Shown: positions 10,632 to 18,220 of the stretch, piece by piece
Numbering within the stretch: position 1 is the first letter of the stretch
How the letters are laid out: every line of letters starts with the position of its first letter
Source of the DNA: Kiloniellaceae bacterium
GTDB lineage: Bacteria; Pseudomonadota; Alphaproteobacteria; Kiloniellales; J153
Direction of reading: 5' to 3'
Assembly: GCA_021776055.1 (NCBI GenBank)
Contig: JAJFGP010000164.1
Location: 1 to 32,577, forward strand
Length of the DNA stretch: 32,577 nt
Made by a program: the position numbers and the translations under genes
The notes under the pieces: generated by a model
Databases searched by the model: none
Told to the model about the DNA's origin: nothing
What the model saw: only the letters and a program-made list of their open reading frames with translations

Positions 10632-11975
10632 GTGACATACGTATTTTATCGCCACACGAAACAAGAGTACCCGGTCGCGGTAGCCGGCGATGGTGTGCAT
10701 ATCATTGATCGCGAGGGCCGGCGATATCTGGACGCTTCCGGTGGTGCCGCCGTTTCCTGTCTGGGGCACAGCCACCCGGCGGTTATCGAAGCGATAAAGG
10801 CGCAACTGGATAAGCTACCCTATGCGCACACCTCATTCTTCTCTAACGAACCGTCGGAGGATCTGGCCGAGCATCTAATCGCCCGCGCGCCGGAGGGGCT
10901 GGGCAAGGTGTACTTCGTCTCAGGTGGTTCCGAGGCAAACGAGACGGCCTTCAAGCTCGCGCGTCAGTATTTCGTCGAGATTGGTCAGCCCGAGCGCGCT
11001 CGCTTTATCGCCCGCCGGCAAAGTTATCACGGCAATACGCTGGGGGCGTTGGCGGCCGGCGGTAACGTCGCGCGGCGCAAGATATTTGAACCGTTGCTCG
11101 TGCCCGTCAGCCACATCATGCCCTGTTTTGCATTCCGCTACAGCGATGTTGGCGAAAGCGAGGAAGAGTTTGGACGGCGTGCCGCGGATGATCTGGAGGC
11201 AGAAATCTTGCGGCTCGGGCCGGAGACGGTGGCCGGATTTATCGCCGAAACGGTGGTCGGCGCCACCGCCGGGGCCGTGTCGCCCGTGCCTGGATATTTC
11301 CGTAGGATCCGCGAGATTTGCGACAAGTACGGGGTGCTGCTCATTTTGGACGAAGTGATGTGCGGCATGGGTCGCACCGGAACATTGTTTGCGTGTGAAC
11401 AAGAAGGAATTTCTCCGGATATCTTGACCTGTGCAAAAGGCCTGGGCGCCGGTTATCAAGCCATTGGGGCCGCGGTGGTGTCCGGCAAAATCTTTGAGGC
11501 GATTGCTGACGGGAGTGGATTTTTTCAACACGGTTTTACCTACATCGGACATCCCACTGCCTGTGCCGCCGCGCTGGCTGTGCAGCAGACGATCGAGCGC
11601 GAAAATTTGCTTGAGAATGTAAGATGCCAAGGTGAATCGCTAATGCATCAATTGGAGGAGAGGTTCGGGAACCACAACCACGTGGCGGATATCCGCGGCC
11701 GCGGACTTTTCATCGGCATTGAACTTGTCGCCGATCGTGCGGGCTGTGCACCGTTCGACATTACCTTGAACCTGCACGCGCGCGTAAAGGCCGAGGCGAT
11801 GGCGCGGGGTTTGATGTGCTATCCCGGCAACGGAACCATCGATGGCGAACGCGGTGATCATATCCTGCTTGCCCCGCCATTTATCGTCGAAGATAGCCAC
11901 ATCGCACATATCGTCGAAATACTGGGTGATGCGGTAGACGCCGCCATTGCCGGGTTGCCGAGCGACCGGGTGTGA
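10632..11975 (+). CDS. Class III (omega) aminotransferase
   Basis: PLP-dependent aminotransferase of 447 residues, fold type I, subgroup III (ornithine/beta-alanine/GABA-type aminotransferases). The GSEANE substrate/phosphate loop is at 99-104, SYHGNT at 131-136, the cofactor aspartate in LLILDEV is Asp240, and the Schiff-base lysine is Lys269 in [14 protein letters not shown] (45-49) is also typical. Translation probably starts at the GTG at 10632, giving [15 protein letters not shown]; the ribosome site is poor. The stop overlaps the next gene's GTG start by four bases (GTGA), so the aminotransferase and the BKACE enzyme are translationally coupled. I infer that it converts an amino-group substrate into the beta-keto acid used by that enzyme, but the amino donor and acceptor cannot be read from sequence. 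Confidence 0.92.
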   Translation: MTYVFYRHTKQEYPVAVAGDGVHIIDREGRRYLDASGGAAVSCLGHSHPAVIEAIKAQLDKLPYAHTSFFSNEPSEDLAEHLIARAPEGLGKVYFVSGGSEANETAFKLARQYFVEIGQPERARFIARRQSYHGNTLGALAAGGNVARRKIFEPLLVPVSHIMPCFAFRYSDVGESEEEFGRRAADDLEAEILRLGPETVAGFIAETVVGATAGAVSPVPGYFRRIREICDKYGVLLILDEVMCGMGRTGTLFACEQEGISPDILTCAKGLGAGYQAIGAAVVSGKIFEAIADGSGFFQHGFTYIGHPTACAAALAVQQTIERENLLENVRCQGESLMHQLEERFGNHNHVADIRGRGLFIGIELVADRAGCAPFDITLNLHARVKAEAMARGLMCYPGNGTIDGERGDHILLAPPFIVEDSHIAHIVEILGDAVDAAIAGLPSDRV

Positions 11976-12811
11976 GCCGACCATTGGCGGAGACCGATTG
12001 GGCACCCCTGATCCTGACAGTCGCGCCCAACGGGGCCCGCCGAGGTCACGCAGACCACCCGGCTCTGCCGATTACGCCAGATGAGATTGGCCGCTGCGCG
12101 GCGGCGTGCGCCGATGCAGGGGCTGCGATGATCCATCTGCATGTACGCGATCGTGATGGGGGGCATACCCTCGATGCGGATGCTTACCGGGCAGCCATCG
12201 ACGCCGTGAAGCGGCAGGCAGGAGAGCGCTTGGTTATTCAGGTGACGTCCGAAGCGGTCGGAAAGTATGAGCCAGAGCAGCAGATGGCGATGGTGCGTGA
12301 TGTGCGGCCGGAGGCGGTTAGCCTGGCTGTGCGGGAGTTGGTTCCGGAAGGCGCTGATGAACGGGAGGCGGCAAAGTTCTTTGACTGGTTGGCGGCGGAG
12401 AGGGTGCTGGCGCAATTCATCCTCTATTCGGACGAGGATGTCCGTCGATTCGATGATCTGGCGGCACGCGGTGTTGTCGCGGACAGCCAGCGTTTCGTCC
12501 TCTTCGTCCTTGGCCGTTATAGCGCGGGACAGCAGTCTTCGCCCAGCGACGTGCTGCCGTTCCTCACCGCCAATAGCCGAGAACACACATGGGCGGTGTG
12601 TGCTTTTGGGCGGCGGGAGGCGGCTTGCATGCTTGCTGCCGCGGCCCTTGGCGGGCATGCGCGGGTGGGTTTTGAGAACAACCTGTACCTTCCGGACGGC
12701 CGTGTGGCTCCGGGCAATGCGGCTCTCGTCTCAGCCGTTGCCGATGGTGCCCGCGCCATGGGACGGCCGTTGGCGGGTGCGACCGTAGCGCGTGAAATCA
12801 TGGCGGGCTAG
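11972..12811 (+). CDS. BKACE family (DUF849) beta-keto acid cleavage enzyme
   Basis: Family of 3-keto-5-aminohexanoate cleavage enzymes, which condense a beta-keto acid with acetyl-CoA and release acetoacetate plus a new acyl-CoA. The 279-residue protein has the zinc-binding HLHVRD motif (His55, His57) and RVGFENN with Glu235, the third expected zinc ligand, and Arg231. Compared with Kce as I remember it, two positions differ: the Glu of TGAE is Arg23 (PNGARRG), and the Asp after the zinc Glu is Asn236. I believe the ARR form occurs in a proteobacterial subgroup, so this may mark different specificity rather than loss of activity. The GTG start overlaps the aminotransferase stop by four bases. 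Family call secure; substrate unknown. Confidence 0.9.
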   Translation: MSRPLAETDWAPLILTVAPNGARRGHADHPALPITPDEIGRCAAACADAGAAMIHLHVRDRDGGHTLDADAYRAAIDAVKRQAGERLVIQVTSEAVGKYEPEQQMAMVRDVRPEAVSLAVRELVPEGADEREAAKFFDWLAAERVLAQFILYSDEDVRRFDDLAARGVVADSQRFVLFVLGRYSAGQQSSPSDVLPFLTANSREHTWAVCAFGRREAACMLAAAALGGHARVGFENNLYLPDGRVAPGNAALVSAVADGARAMGRPLAGATVAREIMAG

Positions 12812-13143
12812 ATCGCTGGTCGGGATATGCAGAGTTGCAAGGGTGCCCGCTGATTCCCGTAACGAAAATCTATAAAATATAGATAAATCAATTTGTTGGA
12901 TTGAAAATTGGTGCTAGGGGTTTCTTTTTGATCTGGAAACGTGTTCACTAGGGCCTGCAACGAGAAGGTGCGAATGCACCCGGGTAGCAAACAGGGATAG
13001 GACGCGCGATCCACAATTAGTATTCGGCGCCATGCGCGCCGCCGCCGGCGAACGTTGCGCCGAATGCTGAGGTTTGCCCTGCAGCATACGGCTTCCGTCC
13101 CGTCGATTCCGACAAGCAATGGGAGAGCAGAAAGGAAGAAACG
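12812..13143 (+). promoter_or_regulatory. 332-base leader between BKACE gene and TAXI binding protein, with several inverted repeats
   Basis: No gene is seen here. The segment about 12860-12925 is strikingly AT-rich against its GC-rich surroundings and contains ATCTAT-AAAAT-ATAGAT (12868-12884), an operator-like palindrome, and a smaller CAATTT/AAATTG repeat (12889-12910). Further on are a compact hairpin GGTGC-GAAT-GCACC (12967-12980) and a nine-base inverted repeat ATTCGGCGC/GCGCCGAAT (13022-13030 and 13057-13065) with a GC-rich loop. GAAAGGAAG before the ATG at 13144 is the ribosome site. The likely reading is a promoter in the AT-rich part plus a structured leader for the TRAP operon. No riboswitch class was recognised. 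Confidence 0.55.
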
Positions 13144-14127
13144 ATGAGTAAATTTAAAATGGGAGTTTTCGCCGTTGGGCTAGCCTCCGCCGCCATCCTC
13201 GCGGGTGCGACCGGAGTGGCCAACGCGGCCGGAGAGAAATTCGTTACGGTTGGGACCGGTGGTCAGACCGGTGTCTACTACGTGGTTGGTCAGTCCATCT
13301 GTAAACTTGTGAACCGTGGTACCGCGAAGACTGGTATCAAGTGCACGGCGCCATCCACCGGCGGTTCGATCGATAACATCAACGCTATTCGCGCCGGATC
13401 GCGTGACGTTGGCGTGGCTCAATCGGACTGGCAGTTCCACGCCTACAATGGAACGTCGAAGTTCTCCGAGCAGGGCCCTCTCAAGGACCTGCGCGCCGTG
13501 TTCTCGGTTCATCCCGAGCCGTTCACGGTCGTGGCGCGCTCCGATTCCGGGATCAAGTCGTTTGCGGACCTCAAGGGCAAGCGCGTCAACATCGGAAACC
13601 CCGGTTCCGGTCAGCGCGGCACGATGGAAGTGTTGATGGGCGCCTTGGGTTGGCAGATGTCTGATTTCAAACTCGCCTCGGAGCTGAAAGCCGCCGAACA
13701 GTCAGCAGCCCTGTGCGACAACAACGTTGACGCGATCATTTACACGGTCGGTCATCCAAACGGATCGATTCAGGAAGCCAGCACATCGTGCGATGCTATC
13801 GTCGTTCCGGTGACGGGCGCCGAAGTCGACAAACTCGTTGGTGACAATCCGTTCTATGCGGCCGCAAAAATTCCAGGCGGCATGTATAAGGGAACCGACA
13901 AGGATGTCCCGACCTTTGGTGTGCGCGCGACATTCGTGGCGTCCGCCAACACCGATGCCGATACGATCTATGAGGTCGTTAAGGCCGTGTTCGATAACTT
14001 CGACCGTTTCAAGAAACTGCATCCGGCCTTCGCAAATCTCGATCCGAAAGAGATGATTAAGGCCGGTCTGTCGGCACCGCTGCATGATGGTGCCGCTAGG
14101 TACTACAAAGAAAAGGGCTGGATGTAA
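13144..14127 (+). CDS. TAXI family TRAP transporter solute-binding protein
   Basis: Periplasmic receptor of 327 residues for a sodium- or proton-coupled TRAP transporter. The signal peptide is MSKFKMG, a hydrophobic core, and cleavage around ANA/AG (residue 28). The mature protein opens with EKFVTVGTGGQTGVYY, the TAXI hallmark, and continues with TGGSIDNINAIRAG, VNIGNPGSGQRG and YTVGHPNGSIQE, all typical of the family. Length is standard. The ribosome site GAAAGGAAG is strong. The fused permease follows 89 bases later, after a stable hairpin. Many TAXI proteins are thought to bind glutamate or related carboxylates, but few are characterised; the adjacent aminotransferase and BKACE enzyme make an amino acid ligand plausible here (inference). 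Confidence 0.94.
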   Translation: MSKFKMGVFAVGLASAAILAGATGVANAAGEKFVTVGTGGQTGVYYVVGQSICKLVNRGTAKTGIKCTAPSTGGSIDNINAIRAGSRDVGVAQSDWQFHAYNGTSKFSEQGPLKDLRAVFSVHPEPFTVVARSDSGIKSFADLKGKRVNIGNPGSGQRGTMEVLMGALGWQMSDFKLASELKAAEQSAALCDNNVDAIIYTVGHPNGSIQEASTSCDAIVVPVTGAEVDKLVGDNPFYAAAKIPGGMYKGTDKDVPTFGVRATFVASANTDADTIYEVVKAVFDNFDRFKKLHPAFANLDPKEMIKAGLSAPLHDGAARYYKEKGWM

Positions 14128-14139
14128 GGCCTTCGGCAT

Positions 14140-14172
14140 GGCGCAGGGTGTGGAGCGATCCGCCCCTGCGCC
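14140..14172 (+). promoter_or_regulatory. Intercistronic hairpin between TAXI receptor and permease genes
   Basis: A perfect nine-base stem GGCGCAGGG (14140-14148) / CCCTGCGCC (14164-14172) encloses a 15-base loop that can itself form GGA-GCGA-TCC, a short helix with a GNRA-type tetraloop. It starts 12 bases after the receptor stop and ends 44 bases before the permease start. No T-tract follows, so it is not a standard intrinsic terminator. Such structures often protect the upstream mRNA so the receptor is made in excess over the membrane partner; that role is inferred. Confidence 0.6.
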
Positions 14173-14216
14173 GGCCATCTTGGACTGGGGACAGGAAATC
14201 GTGACGGGGGGTTAGC

Positions 14217-16817
14217 ATGTCGGATCATCGGGGCGTCGACGGTAGCGAGCCGGCAAATGACGCCGATCTGGAGGATATGGTCGCATCGACCGACGTTGGC
14301 GCGCGCGCGCCAACGGGGATGACGCAAAGGATTCTGCTGGGGACCGCGCTTGCGTGGTCCTTCTTTCAGCTTTGGATCGCCTCGCCACTGCCTTTCATTT
14401 TGGGCATCGGTGTTTTCAACGACACCATTGCCCGCTCGATCCATTTAGCATTCGCGGTCTTTCTGGCCTTCCTCGCCTATCCGGCCTTTCGCCGCTCGCC
14501 GCGCGACCATGTGCCCATTGGCGACTGGATCTTTGCGATTGCAGGCGCCCTGGCGGCAGCCTATGTCGCGGCCTTTAATACCGAGCTTTCGGGCCGCCCC
14601 GGCGCACCGATTTTGCAAGACGCGGTCGTTGCCGTCATCGGCATGATTTTGCTGCTGGAAGCCACGCGCCGGTCGTTGGGGCCGGCGCTGACTATTCTTG
14701 CCAGTCTTTTGCTGATCTATACTTTTGTCGGTCCCTATATGCCGACGATTCTGGCGCATGGGCCGAAAAGTTTGAACACCGTGGTCAATCACCAATGGGT
14801 GACGACCGAAGGTGTCTTTGGCATCGCGCTGGGCGTTTCGACGAAATTTGTGTTTCTCTTCGTGTTGTTCGGAGCGTTGCTCGAAAAGGGCGGCGCCGGC
14901 AACTATTTCATCAAGGTTGCGTTCTCGCTGCTTGGCCATCTGCGCGGCGGGCCGGCAAAGGCCGCTGTCGTCTCCTCCGGCATGACGGGCCTTATTTCCG
15001 GCTCCTCCATCGCCAATGTGGTTACGACGGGAACCTTCACAATTCCCTTGATGAAGCGTGTGGGATTCAGCTCGGAGAAGGCGGGGGCCGTTGAGGTCGC
15101 TTCTTCCGTCAACGGTCAGATCACGCCGCCGGTCATGGGCGCGGCCGCCTTCCTGATGGTCGAGTACGTGGGCATCCCCTACACAGAGGTGATCAAGAAT
15201 GCGTTCTTGCCGGCCGTAATTTCGTATATCGCACTGGTCTATATCGTTCATCTGGAGGCCATGAAGGTTGGCCTCGAGGGATTGCCGCGGTCGAGTCCGC
15301 CGAAGCCCTGGATGGTCCGGCTTCTCGGCATGCTGACCGGATTTATTATCGTCTGCGGACTAGCGGCTATCGTTTACTACGGTCTGGGGTGGACGAAGGA
15401 AGCGTTCGGTGATGCAACCAGCTACATCGCCGGGTTGGTGTTGGCCGCCGCCTATGTCGGTTTAATGTGGTATGGCGCGCGCTATCCGGAGCTGGAGCTT
15501 GATGACCCGAACGCACCCGTTGTCACCTTGCCGGAAGCCGGTCCGACGGTGCGTGTCGGTTTGCACTATCTGCTGCCGGTGGTCGTCCTTGTTTGGTGTT
15601 TGATGGTCGAGCGGCTATCACCGGGCCTCTCGGCGTTTTGGGCGGCCGCCTTAATGCTCGGCATACTTGTCACACAGCGTCCGATCGAGGCGGTCTTCCG
15701 CAAGCGTGGCCTTGCCGGTAGCTTCAAGCGCGGCTGGGACGAATTGGTCGACGGCCTGATCACGGGCGCGCGCAATATGATCGGCATCGGCATTGCCACG
15801 GCGGCGGCCGGCGTTATCGTCGGCACCGTCTCGCTGACCGGTGTCGGTGCGGCCATGACTGATGTGGTCGAGTTGATCTCCGGCGGGAACATCATGCTTA
15901 TGCTGTTCTTTACGGCTGTTCTTAGTCTGATTCTCGGTATGGGGTTGCCGACAACGGCTAACTATATTGTGGTCTCGTCGGTTATGGCGCCGGTCATCGT
16001 CGAGTTGGGCACGCAATCCGGATTGCTGGTGCCGCTGATTGCGGTTCATATGTTCGTGTTCTATTTCGGCATTATGGCCGACGTCACACCGCCGGTTGGT
16101 CTTGCGTCTTTTGCAGCGGCGGCGATATCGGGCGGCGATCCGCTGAAGACCGGTTTCATTGCGTTCTTTTATAGCCTGCGCACGGCCCTTCTGCCGTTCT
16201 TGTTCATTTTCAACACGGATTTGCTACTCATCGACGTGGACTTTGCGCACGGAGTACTGATATTTGCGGTGGCAACGATAGCCATGATGTTGTTCGCGGC
16301 CGCATCACAAGGCTATTTTATGGTGCGAAGCCGGATGTACGAGACGGCGGTACTATTGGTCGTGGCATTCAGTCTGTTCCGGCCAGGTTTCTGGATGGAT
16401 ATGATTGCGCCACCGTTTGAGAGCGTTGCGCCGACGGAGATCGTCCGTGCCTTGGGTGACGCGGAGCCCGGTCAGGAGCTTCGCCTAACCGTTCAGGGCG
16501 AAGATGATGTGGGTCTGCCACGCCAATTCGTGACTATCCTGCCGGTGCCCGAAGGTGCCAGTGGGGAAGAACGTCTCGAAACCGATGGCCTTGAATTGCT
16601 TATCCAAGAGGGCGAGGTCTTGGTGGACAATGCCGCGTTTAGCAGTCCGGCCGCCAAGGCTGGCCTTGAGTTCGACCAAAAGATCATTCGAGTTGACGTG
16701 CCGACATCGCCGCCGCCGAAAGAGCTGATCTTCATACCGGCGCTCCTTCTGCTGGGGTTTGTCGTCTTCGCCCAGAGACGGCGGTCAGCGGCGGAAAATG
16801 CCGCTGCCGCAGCGTAA
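14217..16817 (+). CDS. TRAP transporter fused permease (DctQM type, TAXI system)
   Basis: Integral membrane transporter of 866 residues in which the small (4TM, DctQ-like) and large (DctM-like) TRAP subunits are fused, the usual partner of TAXI receptors. A polar stretch of about 40 residues precedes the first membrane segment. Large-subunit hallmarks include SGMTGLISGSSIANVVTTG (near 258-276), SSVNGQITPPVMGAAAFL, and LGMGLPTTANYIVVSS near 575-590. The part after about residue 700 contains two to three more hydrophobic segments and a soluble loop (about 735-835), fitting the DUF3394 extension of many such proteins. The ATG at 14217 is preceded by a G-rich stretch. A UspA gene follows 15-18 bases later. 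Function as a secondary importer is secure; the substrate is not. Confidence 0.95.
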   Translation: MSDHRGVDGSEPANDADLEDMVASTDVGARAPTGMTQRILLGTALAWSFFQLWIASPLPFILGIGVFNDTIARSIHLAFAVFLAFLAYPAFRRSPRDHVPIGDWIFAIAGALAAAYVAAFNTELSGRPGAPILQDAVVAVIGMILLLEATRRSLGPALTILASLLLIYTFVGPYMPTILAHGPKSLNTVVNHQWVTTEGVFGIALGVSTKFVFLFVLFGALLEKGGAGNYFIKVAFSLLGHLRGGPAKAAVVSSGMTGLISGSSIANVVTTGTFTIPLMKRVGFSSEKAGAVEVASSVNGQITPPVMGAAAFLMVEYVGIPYTEVIKNAFLPAVISYIALVYIVHLEAMKVGLEGLPRSSPPKPWMVRLLGMLTGFIIVCGLAAIVYYGLGWTKEAFGDATSYIAGLVLAAAYVGLMWYGARYPELELDDPNAPVVTLPEAGPTVRVGLHYLLPVVVLVWCLMVERLSPGLSAFWAAALMLGILVTQRPIEAVFRKRGLAGSFKRGWDELVDGLITGARNMIGIGIATAAAGVIVGTVSLTGVGAAMTDVVELISGGNIMLMLFFTAVLSLILGMGLPTTANYIVVSSVMAPVIVELGTQSGLLVPLIAVHMFVFYFGIMADVTPPVGLASFAAAAISGGDPLKTGFIAFFYSLRTALLPFLFIFNTDLLLIDVDFAHGVLIFAVATIAMMLFAAASQGYFMVRSRMYETAVLLVVAFSLFRPGFWMDMIAPPFESVAPTEIVRALGDAEPGQELRLTVQGEDDVGLPRQFVTILPVPEGASGEERLETDGLELLIQEGEVLVDNAAFSSPAAKAGLEFDQKIIRVDVPTSPPPKELIFIPALLLLGFVVFAQRRRSAAENAAAAA

Positions 16818-16835
16818 AGATGTGAGAGGTCTGTG

Positions 16836-17264
16836 ATGTTCAAGGATATCCTTTTTGCTGTTGATCTGGAAAACGGAGCGACGCAGGAAAAAGCTTTAAA
16901 AGCCGCGACGATGTGCGCTCAAGCCAGCGGTGCGCAACTACATGTGCTTACCATCGTGCCTAATTTCGGCATGAGTATCGTCGCTGCTTACTTTCCAAAA
17001 GACTACGAGCAGAAAGCGCTGGCCGAGGCCGACAAGAAGCTGCACGCCTATGTTCAGGCGAACGTTCCCAAAGGGATAAAGGTCCAGCACATGGTCGGGC
17101 ATGGCACCATCTACCAAGAGATCATTCGTCACGCCGACAAAGTGGGGGCGGATATGATCGTGATGGCATCACACCGCCCGGAATTGCGGGACTATTTGCT
17201 TGGGCCCAACGCTGGGCAAGTCATGCGTCACGCCAAACAATCGGTCCTCGTCGTCCGAGACTAG
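16836..17264 (+). CDS. UspA family protein of the TRAP operon (TeaD-like)
   Basis: Universal stress protein fold, 142 residues, encoded directly after the TRAP permease as in Halomonas teaABCD, where TeaD regulates transporter activity. Typical features are FKDILFAVDLE at the start, LHVLTIVP in the middle and VMRHAKQSVLVVRD at the end. The ATP-binding pattern G-x2-G-x9-G-S/T is degenerate: the aligned stretch reads ASHRPELRDYLLGPN, so both early glycines and the final Ser/Thr are missing. Nucleotide binding is therefore doubtful or atypical. The ATG at 16836 is chosen over the GTG three bases earlier because GAGAGGT (16824-16830) is better spaced from it. Role in tuning uptake is inferred from context. 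Confidence 0.9.
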   Translation: MFKDILFAVDLENGATQEKALKAATMCAQASGAQLHVLTIVPNFGMSIVAAYFPKDYEQKALAEADKKLHAYVQANVPKGIKVQHMVGHGTIYQEIIRHADKVGADMIVMASHRPELRDYLLGPNAGQVMRHAKQSVLVVRD

Positions 17265-17282
17265 GCGAGGCCGACTGGAACC

Positions 17283-18122
17283 ATGAAAGCGCTGTTGCTT
17301 GTCATGGCCCTGACCCTTGCCGCCTGTGCGCAAGTGCCGGCGGCGGAATTGCCAGAGCTTGTGTCGATCCCCGGCGGGCCGTTCATTGTTGGATCCGACC
17401 GGACGGAGCGCGAAATGGCCTATCGCCTGGATGAGGCGGCGTATGGCCATTCCGTAACGCGGCAATCCAAGTGGTATGAGAGCGAGCCGGATCGCCGGGA
17501 AGAATCCCTATCCACGTTCGAGATTTCCCGTACTCCCATTACCAACCGGCAATATGCTGAGTTCATTGCCACGACGGCGCACGCCGCGCCGGATGTCGAT
17601 CCAGCGACCTGGCGCGGTTACAAGCTGGTCCATCCGTACGAACGCACGCGGCGGCATGCCTGGACGGCGGGCGCTGTGCCGAAGGGCCGTGAAGACCACC
17701 CGGTGGTTCTGGTCACATATGCGGATGCGGTCGCCTATGCCGCCTGGCTGACCCAGCGCACGGGTCGCCTCTGGCGCCTGCCAACAGAGCGGGAATGGGA
17801 GAAGGCCGTGCGTGGCACGGAGGGTCGAATGTTCCCTTGGGGCGACGATTGGAACTCAGCGCGTCTCAATAGCCATGATCGCGGTCCCTTCGACACAATG
17901 CCGGTGGGGAGCTTCCCGGAAGGCGCCGGACCGTTCGGCCTGTTGGATGGAGCCGGGCAGGTGTTCGAGTGGACGGCGACGGCAGCAGGTACGGAGAGAC
18001 AGGTTGTCAAAGGAGGATCGTGGGATGACTCGGGCTGTGGTGTTTGCCGGCCCGCCGCGCGACACACGCGTCCCGCGAACCTGAAGCATATTTTGATCGG
18101 TTTCCGATTGGTCGCCGAGTAG
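17283..18122 (+). CDS. Lipoprotein with formylglycine-generating enzyme (SUMF1/FGE-sulfatase) fold
   Basis: Protein of 279 residues with a lipoprotein signal: hydrophobic MKALLLVMALTLAAC, lipobox LAAC with Cys15 and Ala at +2, predicting outer-membrane anchoring. The rest is one FGE-sulfatase domain: VSIPGGPFIVGSD (28-39), RTPITNRQYAEF, RLWRLPTEREWEKAVRG (162-178), FPWGDDW, FGLLDGAGQVFEWT and KGGSWDDSGCGVCRPAARH (243-261). In human FGE the active cysteines lie at GGSYMC and five residues on; here the first position is Asp and the cysteines are displaced to 252 and 255. It is thus probably not a sulfatase-activating enzyme, and no sulfatase is nearby. It starts 18 bases after the UspA gene, so it may belong to the TRAP operon. 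Role unknown. Confidence 0.85.
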   Translation: MKALLLVMALTLAACAQVPAAELPELVSIPGGPFIVGSDRTEREMAYRLDEAAYGHSVTRQSKWYESEPDRREESLSTFEISRTPITNRQYAEFIATTAHAAPDVDPATWRGYKLVHPYERTRRHAWTAGAVPKGREDHPVVLVTYADAVAYAAWLTQRTGRLWRLPTEREWEKAVRGTEGRMFPWGDDWNSARLNSHDRGPFDTMPVGSFPEGAGPFGLLDGAGQVFEWTATAAGTERQVVKGGSWDDSGCGVCRPAARHTRPANLKHILIGFRLVAE

Positions 18123-18169
18123 GCGATTAAATCGAGACGGGCAAGCTCAGACATGCGGATCACGGCAAG

Positions 18170-18205
18170 TTGTGCACGTGAGAGTCGCAATAATAGACTG
18201 CACAA
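18170..18205 (+). promoter_or_regulatory. Inverted repeat upstream of the His-rich conserved protein gene
   Basis: TTGTGCA (18170-18176) and TGCACAA (18199-18205) form a seven-base inverted repeat with a 22-base spacer that includes the AT-rich TAATAGA. It ends 15 bases before the ATG at 18221. It could be an operator or a weak mRNA hairpin; there is no T-tract. Evidence is the symmetry alone. Confidence 0.3.
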
Positions 18206-18220
18206 GCTATCTATCTGACC

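Noticed and set aside
14445-15251. 268-codon minus-strand frame inside the fused TRAP permease gene
   Set aside because: The plus frame has unmistakable TRAP permease motifs; the antisense product is His/Arg/Asp-rich with no domain.
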